12,319 nucleotides of DNA. It comes from Erysipelotrichaceae bacterium. Lineage in GTDB: Bacteria > Bacillota_I > Bacilli_A > Erysipelotrichales > Erysipelotrichaceae. Below, in pieces: positions 5,567 to 12,319 of this stretch. Every line of letters begins with the position of its first letter. Position 1 is the first letter of the stretch. The notes beneath the pieces were generated by a model, which was not told the DNA's origin, ran no database searches, and saw only the letters and a program-made list of their open reading frames with translations. The translations under genes were made by a program, and so were the position numbers. The DNA is taken from contig JAFOMB010000052.1 in assembly GCA_017419065.1 (NCBI GenBank), positions 1 through 12,319 of the forward strand. The letters are read 5' to 3'.

Positions 5567-6492
5567 TACTCACTCACCCCGTCTTTGACCGCCTGGACAA
5601 GTCCTGTCACAGAAGCGATCTCGGAAGGAATGATGATCTTGGTAGCCTGGCCGTCTGCCGCTTTCTCAAAGGCTTCGATACTCTTGAGCTTGAGGACAGC
5701 GTCATTGAGTTCGACCGACTTGATCATTGCCAGACCTTCCGCAGTGGCCTTCTGGACCTGACGGATGGCTTCAGCCTTACCTTCAGCTTCACGGATCTCT
5801 TTTTCCTTCTGGGCTTCTGCCGCCAGGATCGTGGCCTGCTTGGCAGCTTCCGCATTCAGGACAGCGGATTCCTTCTTACCTTCCGCTTCCAGGATCATGG
5901 ACTGCTTGGAGCCTTCAGCTGTTAAGATGGCCGCTCTTTTTTCACGTTCTGCCTTCATCTGCTTCTCCATGGCTTCACGGATAGCGGTAGGCGGTGTGAT
6001 CGTCTTGACTTCAACACGGGTACAGCGGATGCCCCATGGGTCTGTGGCCTTATCGACTGTCGACAGCATGATGCCGTTGATCTTCTCACGGCTGGTCAGT
6101 GTTTCATCGAGTTCCATATCACCGATGATGTTTCTCAGGGTGGTCGCTGTCAGATTCTCCATCGCCATGATCGGATTCTCGACACCGTAGGCATATAAAC
6201 GGGAATCGATGATCTTGAAGTAGACGACAGAGTCGATCTGCATCGTGACGTTATCCTTGGTGATGACCGGCTGAGGTGCGAAGTCCGCGACCTGTTCCTT
6301 CATCAGGACCTTACGGGTGACATTGTCGATGAGCGGGACCTTGAAGTGGATGCCCGCCTTCCAGGAGCGGTAGTATTTACCGAGTCTTTCGACGACGTAT
6401 TCGCTTTCCTGCGGTACGATGTTGACACATAAGAGCAGGATGGCGACGATGACCGCTACAGCGATCAGAATTCTAACGATTACAGGGATCAT
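5566..6492 (-). CDS. Stomatin/QmcA-like SPFH (band 7) membrane protein
   Basis: This membrane scaffold protein belongs to the SPFH/PHB superfamily, whose members form large oligomeric cages and membrane microdomains. Counted from the chosen start there is one N-terminal membrane helix (about 4-24). The band-7 domain runs from about 25 to 185 (VPQESEYVVERLGKYYRSWK onward, with TDPWGIRCTRVEVKTITPP at about 150-168). An Ala/Glu-rich coiled coil of repeated AEG and AEA units spans about 175-255, then an SPFH-type C-terminal region ends near SVTGLVQ. Length (308 residues) is normal. Two ATG codons are possible. AAAGGAGG (6501-6508) lies only 2 nt from the ATG at 6498 but 8 nt from the one at 6492, so 6492 is chosen. 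Transcription probably starts at the consensus promoter inside the end of the HAD gene. Confidence 0.95.
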   Translation of the reverse strand: MIPVIVRILIAVAVIVAILLLCVNIVPQESEYVVERLGKYYRSWKAGIHFKVPLIDNVTRKVLMKEQVADFAPQPVITKDNVTMQIDSVVYFKIIDSRLYAYGVENPIMAMENLTATTLRNIIGDMELDETLTSREKINGIMLSTVDKATDPWGIRCTRVEVKTITPPTAIREAMEKQMKAEREKRAAILTAEGSKQSMILEAEGKKESAVLNAEAAKQATILAAEAQKEKEIREAEGKAEAIRQVQKATAEGLAMIKSVELNDAVLKLKSIEAFEKAADGQATKIIIPSEIASVTGLVQAVKDGVSE

Positions 6493-6519
6493 AGTCATAA
6501 CCTCCTTTGGGATAATTCG

Positions 6520-6548
6520 ATTATATCATGAGTTCATATGACTGTCAA
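6520..6548 (-). promoter_or_regulatory. Consensus sigma-A promoter of the SPFH operon
   Basis: A perfect TTGACA (6543-6548), a 17-nt spacer and a perfect TATAAT (6520-6525), with an extended TGn in front of the -10. The TGA of the HAD gene supplies the TGn and the -35 lies in its last coding codons. Predicted +1 is about 6513, giving a 5' leader of about 21 nt. Confidence 0.9.
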
Positions 6549-7200
6549 ACGACAGCCCTTTAAGGATATCCGGCAGTTCTTTTAAGGACGAAATGGCGAT
6601 ATCGGCCTGTAAGACATCCGCAGGAATGATGCGGGTCAGACCGACTGTGAGGATGCCGGCGCCTTTGGCCGCTTCCACGCCGCCCGGAGAATCTTCAATG
6701 ACGACCGCTTCTTTCTTTTCCAGAGAACTTCTTCTTAATAGGACGCGGTATAATTCCGGATCCGGTTTCCGGACCATGACATCAGGATCCTGTCCTGAGA
6801 GGATATCTTCAAAGTAGGAGCCTATCCCCATCTTCTCTAAGGCGTATTCGATGAGGTCTCTTTTTGTATTGGTGCAGAGATAAAGACGGAGACCTTCCTT
6901 TTTGAGTTCATTCAGACAGTCGATGACATCTTCATACATGAAGTGGCCGGCTTCCTCCGTAAACATCTCTTCGTTCATCTTCCGGAATTCCTTCCGAAGC
7001 GATTCGCCGTCAATGTCATAGCCGTATTTCTCATTCAGATATTCCGAACGCAGGATGGTACCTTTGCCTACAAGAAAAGGCTCATCCTCCTTGTAGAAGG
7101 TAAAGCCTGTTCTTTCGATCAGTTTCTTATAATTCCGTAAATATCCCTCTTCGGTCTTGGCAAGCGTCCCGTCAAAGTCGAAGAAGACGGCCTTTAACAT
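6526..7200 (-). CDS. HAD-superfamily phosphatase, subfamily IA
   Basis: A cytoplasmic phosphatase or phosphomutase of the haloacid dehalogenase superfamily, 224 residues, close to the beta-phosphoglucomutase/phosphoglycolate phosphatase branch. Motif I is DFDGTL (Asp8 nucleophile, Asp10 acid/base). Motif II is in LCTNT (Thr110), motif III is Lys145 (RKPDPELY) and motif IV is IEDSPGG (Glu169, Asp170). A helical cap lies between about residues 15 and 85. All catalytic residues are present, so it should be active, but the substrate cannot be read from sequence. The ATG overlaps the end of metG by 7 nt, with only a weak AAGGGC site upstream, so it is probably translated by coupling to metG and shares its T-box control. 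Confidence 0.92.
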   Translation of the reverse strand: MLKAVFFDFDGTLAKTEEGYLRNYKKLIERTGFTFYKEDEPFLVGKGTILRSEYLNEKYGYDIDGESLRKEFRKMNEEMFTEEAGHFMYEDVIDCLNELKKEGLRLYLCTNTKRDLIEYALEKMGIGSYFEDILSGQDPDVMVRKPDPELYRVLLRRSSLEKKEAVVIEDSPGGVEAAKGAGILTVGLTRIIPADVLQADIAISSLKELPDILKGLSFDSHMNS

Positions 7201-9131
7201 ATGACAGAGCCCTTCGGCATGGATGTCGTGAGCAGTTCCACTTCCTCGCTGCCGTCTTCCTTCGTATGAAGAGCTGTCAGCAGCATGCCGTTGGACTCTT
7301 CCCCGCGGATCTTTCTCGGCTTGAGGTTGAGGACGGCGATGACATTCTTTCCTACGAGGTCTTCCGGCTTGTAGAAGGCAGCCAGACCCGAGCAGATCTG
7401 TCTTACCTCGCCGCCGAAGTCGACTTCGAAGATCAGGATCTTATCGGCATTCGGATGTTTCCTGCAGGAGAGGACTTCCCCTGAGAGCATCTCAACCTTC
7501 TCAAAGTCCGGGAATTCGATCTCGGCCTTGTGTTCGATCTTTTTGATGCCGTTCTTCTCATCGAGGTAGGCGTGGACTTCTTCCATCGTCTTTTCTTCAT
7601 CGAGTCTGGAGAAGAGCTGTTCCGGCTTTTCGGTGACCTTATTGCCTTCCAAGCCGCCCCAGGTGAGGATGGAGTCGTAGTCGGTAGCCTTTGTATTGAG
7701 CTGTGTGAAGACCTTCTCCGCTGTCTCCGGCATGAACGGGCTCATGAGGACAGAGGCGATACGGATGCCTTCCAAGAGGTTGTATAACACCGTGGACAGA
7801 CGGGCCTTCTGAGCTTCGTCTTTCGCAAGAGCCCAAGGCGTAGTTTCATCGATGTACTTGTTTAAACGTCTGAGGAGATCGATGATGGCTTCAATGGCGT
7901 CTGCGACACGCAGTTCATCCATCTTGGCATCGACCTTGAGGACAGTCTCCTTCGCGAAGCTCTTCAGTTCTTCATCGAGTTCTGTCTCAGCTTTTTCATT
8001 CAGCAGTGTACCGCCGAAGTACTTGTTGGTCATGGCTATCGTTCTGTTGACGAGGTTTCCATAGACATTGGCTAAGTCAGAGTTGACTCTTTCAATGACC
8101 AGTTCCCAGGTGATGGAACCGTCCTGGGCAAACGGCATCTCATGTAAGGAGAAGTAGCGGACCGCATCGACACCGAAGAACTTCACCAGATCATCGGCAT
8201 AGATCGCATTGCCTCTGGACTTGGAGATCTTGTCTTCCCCTACCAGCATCCACGGATGACCGAAGACCTGCTTCGGCAGTTCTACATCCAAAGCCATCAG
8301 CATGATCGGCCAGTAGATGGTATGGAAACGGATGATGTCCTTGCCGATGAGGTGGAGATCAGCCGGCCAGTACTTCTTGAAGAGATCGCTGGAATTGCCA
8401 TCCGCGTCAAAACCGATACCGGTGATGTAGTTGCTTAAGGCATCGATCCAGACATAGACGACATGCTTATCATCGAAGTCTACCGGGATACCCCATTTGA
8501 AAGAAGTACGGGAGACACAGAGGTCCTGTAATCCCGGCTTCAGGAAGTTGTTCAGCATCTCGTTCTTACGGGATTCCGGCTGAATGAATTCCGGGTGTTC
8601 CTCAATGTGCTTGATGAGTCTGTCTGCGTATTTGGACATGCGGAAGAAGTAGGACTCTTCCTTTTCCCTGTGGACTTCTCTGCCGCAGTCCGGGCACTTG
8701 CCGTCTACCAGCTGGGCATCTGTCCAGAAGGATTCACACGGTGTGCAGTACCATCCCTCGTATTCGGACTTGTAGATATCGCCCTTCTGATAGAGCTTCT
8801 TGAAGATCTTCTGGACCTGCTTCTCATGATAGTCATCGGTCGTACGGATGAACTTGTCATAGGAAGTGTTCATGAGATCCCAGATCTCCTTGATGACACC
8901 GGCTGTCTGATCGACATAGGCCTTCGGTGTCAGCCCGGCTTCTTTGGCCTTTCCTTCGATCTTCTGACCGTGTTCATCTGTACCGGTCTGGAAGAAGACG
9001 TCATAGCCCGTCATTCTCTTGTAGCGGGCGATCGCATCCGCCATGATGATCTCATAGGTGTTGCCGATATGCGGTTTGGCAGACGCATAGGCGATAGCTG
9101 TCGTAATGTAATACTTTCCTTTGTTTTCCAT
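7194..9131 (-). CDS. metG: Methionyl-tRNA synthetase with C-terminal tRNA-binding domain
   Basis: This class I synthetase charges tRNA-Met, including initiator tRNA. Counted from the chosen start (645 residues), the HIGH motif is HIGN (21-24) and the KMSKS loop is KISKS (301-305). The zinc-knuckle cysteines are CxxC at 129/132 and CxxC at 146/149. The helical anticodon-binding domain spans about 350-530, and residues 543-645 are a Trbp111/EMAP-II-like OB-fold domain that helps dimerisation and tRNA binding. The ATG at 9131 is chosen over an upstream ATG at 9164 because AGGAGG lies 5 nt before it and the upstream ATG falls within the leader terminator stem. The gene is controlled by the Met T-box leader immediately upstream and overlaps the HAD gene downstream. 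Confidence 0.98.
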   Translation of the reverse strand: MENKGKYYITTAIAYASAKPHIGNTYEIIMADAIARYKRMTGYDVFFQTGTDEHGQKIEGKAKEAGLTPKAYVDQTAGVIKEIWDLMNTSYDKFIRTTDDYHEKQVQKIFKKLYQKGDIYKSEYEGWYCTPCESFWTDAQLVDGKCPDCGREVHREKEESYFFRMSKYADRLIKHIEEHPEFIQPESRKNEMLNNFLKPGLQDLCVSRTSFKWGIPVDFDDKHVVYVWIDALSNYITGIGFDADGNSSDLFKKYWPADLHLIGKDIIRFHTIYWPIMLMALDVELPKQVFGHPWMLVGEDKISKSRGNAIYADDLVKFFGVDAVRYFSLHEMPFAQDGSITWELVIERVNSDLANVYGNLVNRTIAMTNKYFGGTLLNEKAETELDEELKSFAKETVLKVDAKMDELRVADAIEAIIDLLRRLNKYIDETTPWALAKDEAQKARLSTVLYNLLEGIRIASVLMSPFMPETAEKVFTQLNTKATDYDSILTWGGLEGNKVTEKPEQLFSRLDEEKTMEEVHAYLDEKNGIKKIEHKAEIEFPDFEKVEMLSGEVLSCRKHPNADKILIFEVDFGGEVRQICSGLAAFYKPEDLVGKNVIAVLNLKPRKIRGEESNGMLLTALHTKEDGSEEVELLTTSMPKGSVIC

Positions 9132-9143
9132 GTCTTCCTCCTG

Positions 9144-9189
9144 AAAAATAAAAGGTGATTCCAAGGTCGCTGATGCGAGGTACCACCTT
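9144..9189 (-). terminator. T-box attenuator: alternative terminator and antiterminator
   Basis: The terminator pairs AAGGTG (9184-9189) with CACCTT (9152-9157), extended by GTACC against GGAAT with one A-A mismatch, then TTTTATTTTT. The antiterminator uses the same 5' arm: AAGG/CCTT and TCGC/GCGA helices flank the bulge TGGTACC. The bulge TGGT can pair with the ACCA end of an uncharged tRNA. Confidence 0.9.
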
Positions 9190-9342
9190 CACTTATTACT
9201 TGATCCTTTAACGCAGGCATACGCCGCAGCCTTATCCGCTGCGGAGTTCCGGATCCATCCAGATATCCTCTCCCGTTCCCCTTTCACCAGTACAGGGACT
9301 CTCTAGGCGTTTTGAAGATATCCTCTATCCTTCATCACTGTC
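9144..9342 (-). promoter_or_regulatory. T-box riboswitch, tRNA-Met specific, upstream of metG
   Basis: This 5' leader senses uncharged tRNA-Met and allows metG transcription when methionine is short. The T-box sequence AAGGTGGTACCTCGC (9175-9189) matches the family consensus. Stem I can be drawn: base helix GGAT (9327-9330) with ATCC (9251-9254), then the specifier loop, then GATATC paired with GATATC. The 3' side of the specifier loop contains ATG (9256-9258), followed by a purine, matching metG. The distal part contains a TGGTGAAAG stretch typical of Stem I loops. A Stem III-like hairpin CCGCAGC/GCTGCGG (9224-9244) lies before the antiterminator. The leader begins within the last codons of the vanZ-like gene. 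Confidence 0.93.
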
Positions 9343-9798
9343 GCTCTTATTATAATCAAGTCTTTTCTCTGAGACAAGTTTCTTTACAAGGATCAGCACC
9401 AGGATCCCAAAGACAGCTCCCAGAGAATCGATCAGGATGTCCAAGAGACCGAAGGCCCTTTCCGAAACGAAGAGCTGATGGACCTCATCGGACACCGCAT
9501 AGAGGGAAGAAAGCAGAAGGGACAGGCCTGCCGCATTCTTTTTATATTCCGAGATGTTGAGATGCATCAGGATACCCAGTAAGGCATATTCGCAGAAGTG
9601 GGCCGCCTTGCGGATATAGACGCCATAGCGGCGAAGGAAGCGTAATAAGGATAAGGGTCCCTTATAGAGAAAGTAGAAAGGCGATAAGAGAGAATCGGAG
9701 AGTTCCTCTGAGGTCTCGCCGTTCTGCGAAGAAAAATAGAAGATGACGCCCATCCAGAACAAAAGAAGCAGGAATTTTATGATCCGTCTCCTGTTCAT
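9325..9798 (-). CDS. VanZ-like membrane protein
   Basis: A 157-residue integral membrane protein of the VanZ-like family with about four hydrophobic helices. Family signatures are present in order: YFSSQNG (21-27), RKAAHFCEY (63-71, conserved His and Glu), YAVSDEVHQLFV (100-111), and the paired acidic residues Asp120 and Asp124. VanZ itself gives low-level teicoplanin resistance, but most chromosomal members have no demonstrated role, and nothing here suggests a resistance cluster. The ATG shares ATGA with the stop of the transporter gene upstream, with GGGGAG 4 nt before the start, so it is the last gene of that operon. Its final codons carry the promoter for the metG leader. Confidence 0.9.
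   Translation of the reverse strand: MNRRRIIKFLLLLFWMGVIFYFSSQNGETSEELSDSLLSPFYFLYKGPLSLLRFLRRYGVYIRKAAHFCEYALLGILMHLNISEYKKNAAGLSLLLSSLYAVSDEVHQLFVSERAFGLLDILIDSLGAVFGILVLILVKKLVSEKRLDYNKSDSDEG
9349..9377 (-). promoter_or_regulatory. Promoter of the metG T-box leader
   Basis: TTGTCT (9372-9377), a 17-nt spacer and a perfect TATAAT (9349-9354), all inside the 3' coding end of the vanZ-like gene. Predicted +1 is about 9342, just upstream of the Stem I base. Confidence 0.75.
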
Positions 9799-10958
9799 TT
9801 TCTTCTCCCCGATAACAGTAATGCCGCAGAGATATCCCCGGTGACATTGAGACTCGTGTACAGCATGTCCAGGATCTTATAGATGCCGCTGTAGAAACCG
9901 ATGAAGCCTAACGGGATCCCCAGCATCTCCAGATAGGTCGCCCCGATCACGACACCGCCGTTCGGGATGCCCGGAGCCGACATGATTAAGATGAGGGACG
10001 AAAGGACCATCATCAGATACAGGGAGAACGTGATCTCCACCCCGTATAACTTCGCGCAGAAGATCCCCAGTAAGGAGAAGGAGACGGCACCGCCGCACAT
10101 GTGGATGGTGCAGCCCAGCGGGATCACACTGTCACAAAGCCTCTCGTCCAGGCCGAGATCTTCCTTGCATAAACGGAGGGTATGAGGAAGCGTAGCCGCG
10201 CTTGAACAGGTCGAGATAGTCAGAAGCCAGATCTTATAGACCTTTCTGATGTATTCCAGCGGACTGATGCCGCAGAAAAGCGTGACCGGAAGGATCATGA
10301 TGACGATCAGAACCAGGAGTCCGGAGATATAGGCGCTTAAGATATAACGGAGTCCCATGAAGAGCGCTCCCTGATAGGAGGCTGCTGTATTGGCCATGAG
10401 GGCGAAGACCGCCAGAGGTGTGACAACCATAAAGCCGCTTAACACCTTCATGATCAGATCTCTTCCCTTGATCAGATAGGAGGAGACTTTCTCCAGTTTC
10501 AGGACCTGGAAGACTTTCCCCAGGCCGAAGGAGAGGATGATCACAAAGAAGAGGTACTTTCCCTGGAAGATGGACAGGAGGTCTTTCGGAAACAGGTTCA
10601 GGAAGATCCCGGTGATGCCGATGGAAGCAGTAGAGCCGTTCCAGCTGCTGTCCTCAAAGCGGAATCCGGAAGAGGGATCCAGGATAAGAGTGACCAGGGA
10701 AGATAAGAGGAAGGAAGATAAGAAGGTCACGATGAATAAGAGTACCGCCCTTCTCACCAGGTGATCGCCATGGTCTTTCGAGAGATAGGCACTGGAGAAG
10801 ATCGAGGTGAAGATGACCGGGGCGATCATGAACTTCAGGATGGTGATATAGAGATCACCGAGGAAGGAGATCTTCCCGGCAGCCTCAGGAAAAAGACTTC
10901 CAAAGAGGAAGCCCGCAATGAGACAGATGAGAGTGAGCAGACTAACGCCCTTCTTCAT
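9795..10958 (-). CDS. Divergent DAACS-family amino acid:cation symporter
   Basis: A polytopic secondary transporter of the dicarboxylate/amino acid:cation symporter family (GltPh/SdcS fold), 387 residues, slightly short. The HP1 serine-rich tip reads STCSSAATLP (249-258). The HP2 tip reads APGIPNGG (328-335). TM8 keeps Asp364, Asn371 and Asp375 (NVTGD). Two sites differ from acidic amino acid carriers. The TM7 NMDGT motif reads HMCGG (286-290), and the TM8 arginine that holds the substrate side-chain carboxylate in GltPh is Tyr367. So an acidic substrate is unlikely and cation coupling may differ; a neutral amino acid is a guess. The start overlaps the aminotransferase gene by 17 nt, with GGAGAG upstream. 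Co-expression with a DapL-type aminotransferase suggests amino acid metabolism. Confidence 0.9.
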   Translation of the reverse strand: MKKGVSLLTLICLIAGFLFGSLFPEAAGKISFLGDLYITILKFMIAPVIFTSIFSSAYLSKDHGDHLVRRAVLLFIVTFLSSFLLSSLVTLILDPSSGFRFEDSSWNGSTASIGITGIFLNLFPKDLLSIFQGKYLFFVIILSFGLGKVFQVLKLEKVSSYLIKGRDLIMKVLSGFMVVTPLAVFALMANTAASYQGALFMGLRYILSAYISGLLVLIVIMILPVTLFCGISPLEYIRKVYKIWLLTISTCSSAATLPHTLRLCKEDLGLDERLCDSVIPLGCTIHMCGGAVSFSLLGIFCAKLYGVEITFSLYLMMVLSSLILIMSAPGIPNGGVVIGATYLEMLGIPLGFIGFYSGIYKILDMLYTSLNVTGDISAALLLSGRRK

Positions 10959-12093
10959 GGCGTTTCAGTCTCTCCATGATCTTCTGACTGTTTTGTATCG
11001 TTCCCAGTCCGCTTACCCGGAAATAGCCGTCTCCTCTTCTTCCGAAGATGATGCCCGGAACGATGATGATATCCATCTCCTTTAAAAACCAGTCGAAGCA
11101 CTCCCAGGAACCCATGTCCTTCGGACAGCGTATCCAGAGATATGGCGCATCGATGCCGCCGTGTACTTCATAGCCGAGCTCCACAAAAGATTCCCGGAGG
11201 TAGGAGATGTTTTCGTGATAGTGTCTTATGTTTTCCTGTATCAGTCTCTGGCTTTCCGGAAGGAAGACAGCTTCCGCTCCCTTCTGGGCGATATAGGAAG
11301 CGCCGTTGAAGCGGTTGATGGTCCGCTCCTTCCAGTACTTCGTATCGATCGCCTTCGGCAGGACGTAGTAGGAACAGCGTAAGCCTGTAAAGGAAGCGAC
11401 TTTGGAGAAGGAACGCAGTTCTACCGCGCATTCCTTCGCGCCTTCTATTTCATAGATGCTTTTTGGGACATCGCTCTGGATGAAGCAGGCATAGACGTTG
11501 TCATAGACGATGACAGCTTTTTCTTTTAAAGCGTAATTGACCCATCTTTGAAGATCCTCACGGGAATAGGCATTTCCGCAGGGATTGGATGGGGAACAGA
11601 TGTAGATGATGTCATAGTGTTCTTCCGGGATCTCCATCACGAAGTTCTCGTCGAGAGGTGCCTCATAGACCCTTCTCGAAAGAGCGAGGGCGCCGTTGCG
11701 GTAGATCGGATACATCGGATCGCCTACGAGGACTTTCGCTTCCGGAGAGAAGAGTTCCAGGATACTCGTGGAATCAGTCTTGGTGCCGTCTGAGACAAAG
11801 ATCTCGTCCCTGGTGAAACCGAAAGAACTGTATTCATGGTCCAGGATCGTCTGTCTCAGGGAATCGATCCCGTAATAGGAACCGTAACCGGAGAAGTGTT
11901 CCATATCCGAGAGCTCATCGACAGCCTTATGCATGGCTTCAATGACCGGCGGAACGATCGGACAGGAGACATCCCCGATGCCAAGTGAAAGAACATCCTT
12001 TTCAGGATGTGCTTCTTTATATTCTCTGACTAGTCTGGAGGCCTTGGAGAAGGTATTCTCTTCCTCGATCTCCAGTAATGACGGATTGATCAT
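10942..12093 (-). CDS. dapL: LL-diaminopimelate aminotransferase-type enzyme (class I/II PLP)
   Basis: A fold-type I PLP aminotransferase, 383 residues. DapL enzymes convert tetrahydrodipicolinate to LL-diaminopimelate in one step for lysine and peptidoglycan synthesis. DapL-like stretches include LGIGDVSCPIVPPVIEAMHK (37-56), HFSGYGSYYGIDSLR (66-80), FVSDGTKTD (99-107) and INRFNGASYIAQKGAEA (259-275). The PLP lysine is Lys231 in SFSK. Asn170, Asp198 and Tyr201 fit the cofactor contacts, and Arg359 fits the substrate carboxylate contact. It is somewhat shorter than usual DapL (about 400 or more) and differs at NPCG (usual NPTG) and DNVYACF. It could therefore be a DapL-related enzyme with another substrate. 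The ATG has AGGAGG 3 nt upstream, and that site overlaps the prfB stop codon. It overlaps the downstream transporter gene. Confidence 0.85.
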   Translation of the reverse strand: MINPSLLEIEEENTFSKASRLVREYKEAHPEKDVLSLGIGDVSCPIVPPVIEAMHKAVDELSDMEHFSGYGSYYGIDSLRQTILDHEYSSFGFTRDEIFVSDGTKTDSTSILELFSPEAKVLVGDPMYPIYRNGALALSRRVYEAPLDENFVMEIPEEHYDIIYICSPSNPCGNAYSREDLQRWVNYALKEKAVIVYDNVYACFIQSDVPKSIYEIEGAKECAVELRSFSKVASFTGLRCSYYVLPKAIDTKYWKERTINRFNGASYIAQKGAEAVFLPESQRLIQENIRHYHENISYLRESFVELGYEVHGGIDAPYLWIRCPKDMGSWECFDWFLKEMDIIIVPGIIFGRRGDGYFRVSGLGTIQNSQKIMERLKRHEEGR

Positions 12094-12100
12094 GATCCTC

Positions 12101-12319
12101 CTAGATCTGCGATTTCAGATAGCTGAACAGGAAGTCATTGATCTCCCCGTCCATGACTTTATTGACATTGCCTTCTTCATAACCCGTACGGTGGTCTTTG
12201 ACCAGGGTATACGGGCAGAAGATATAGGAGCGGATCTGGGAGCCCCATTCGATCTTCTTCTGATCGCCCTTGAGAGCTGCCTTTTCCTTTTCTCTTTCTT
12301 CGATGGCCCGCTGATAGAG
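12101..12319 (-). CDS. prfB: Peptide chain release factor 2, C-terminal end (5' part outside the window)
   Basis: The last 72 codons and the stop are present. RF2 recognises UGA and UAA stop codons and triggers peptide release at the ribosome. The segment IEWGSQIRSYIFCPYTLVKD, followed by HRTGYEEGNV, is the conserved C-terminal part of RF2 and distinguishes it from RF1, which has a TDHRI-type sequence there. The GGQ loop, the stop-codon recognition motif and the usual programmed frameshift site all lie upstream, outside the window. The TAG stop is part of TAGGAGG, so the stop codon and the ribosome binding site of the next gene overlap and the genes are probably co-transcribed. Confidence 0.95.
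   Translation of the reverse strand, partial: LYQRAIEEREKEKAALKGDQKKIEWGSQIRSYIFCPYTLVKDHRTGYEEGNVNKVMDGEINDFLFSYLKSQI

Noticed and set aside
8595..9158. 187-codon plus-strand ORF
   Set aside because: It is antisense to the N-terminal half of metG and runs into the leader terminator. It is a codon-bias shadow.
9132..9164. Upstream in-frame ATG giving metG 11 extra residues
   Set aside because: It would place the start inside the leader terminator stem with no ribosome binding site. The ATG at 9131 has AGGAGG at 5 nt.
9261..9326. 11-nt direct repeat AGAGGATATCT (9261-9271 and 9316-9326)
   Set aside because: It is explained by T-box Stem I: the self-complementary GATATC copies form the two arms above the specifier loop.
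1..12319. Search for CRISPR arrays, IS ends, att sites and phage genes
   Set aside because: No regularly spaced repeats, transposase or integrase-like proteins, or target duplications next to the tRNA genes were seen.

Overview
The window looks like chromosomal core-genome DNA from a Bacillota (Firmicutes) bacterium. AGGAGG-type ribosome binding sites, tRNA genes with encoded CCA, a T-box leader in front of metG and TTGACA/TATAAT promoters all point there. The protein style (XRE/RCC1 membrane protein, stomatin with a tiny partner, DapL-type aminotransferase) and a moderate GC content suggest an Erysipelotrichia-like lineage; that placement is an inference. Almost everything is on the minus strand. 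Only three tRNA genes and one lipoprotein gene are on the plus strand. No prophage, IS element or CRISPR array is visible.

Right to left along the minus strand, the first unit is prfB (3' end only), a dapL-type aminotransferase, a divergent DAACS-family transporter and a VanZ-like membrane protein. These are joined by overlaps or by a stop codon inside the next ribosome binding site. A promoter inside the end of the vanZ-like gene then starts a T-box leader with an AUG (Met) specifier. It controls metG, which overlaps a HAD phosphatase gene. A consensus promoter inside the end of the HAD gene drives a stomatin-like SPFH protein coupled to a 95-residue membrane protein, and this unit ends at a strong terminator. 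An HSL-family esterase gene follows and meets the lipoprotein gene tail to tail across a shared terminator.

On the left, a divergent region separates the tRNA-Asn/Glu/Lys cluster and lipoprotein (plus) from a three-gene minus-strand operon. That operon encodes a membrane-anchored XRE protein, a 64-residue GYF_2-like protein and cysteinyl-tRNA synthetase (runs off the window), tied by two 14-nt overlaps. The XRE protein is the most unusual gene here: a cytoplasmic DNA-binding domain, one membrane helix, seven RCC1-like units (enough for a full propeller), an FN3-like domain and a PASTA-like tail.

The theme of the window is translation supply (CysRS, MetRS, RF2, three tRNAs) together with envelope and sensing proteins.
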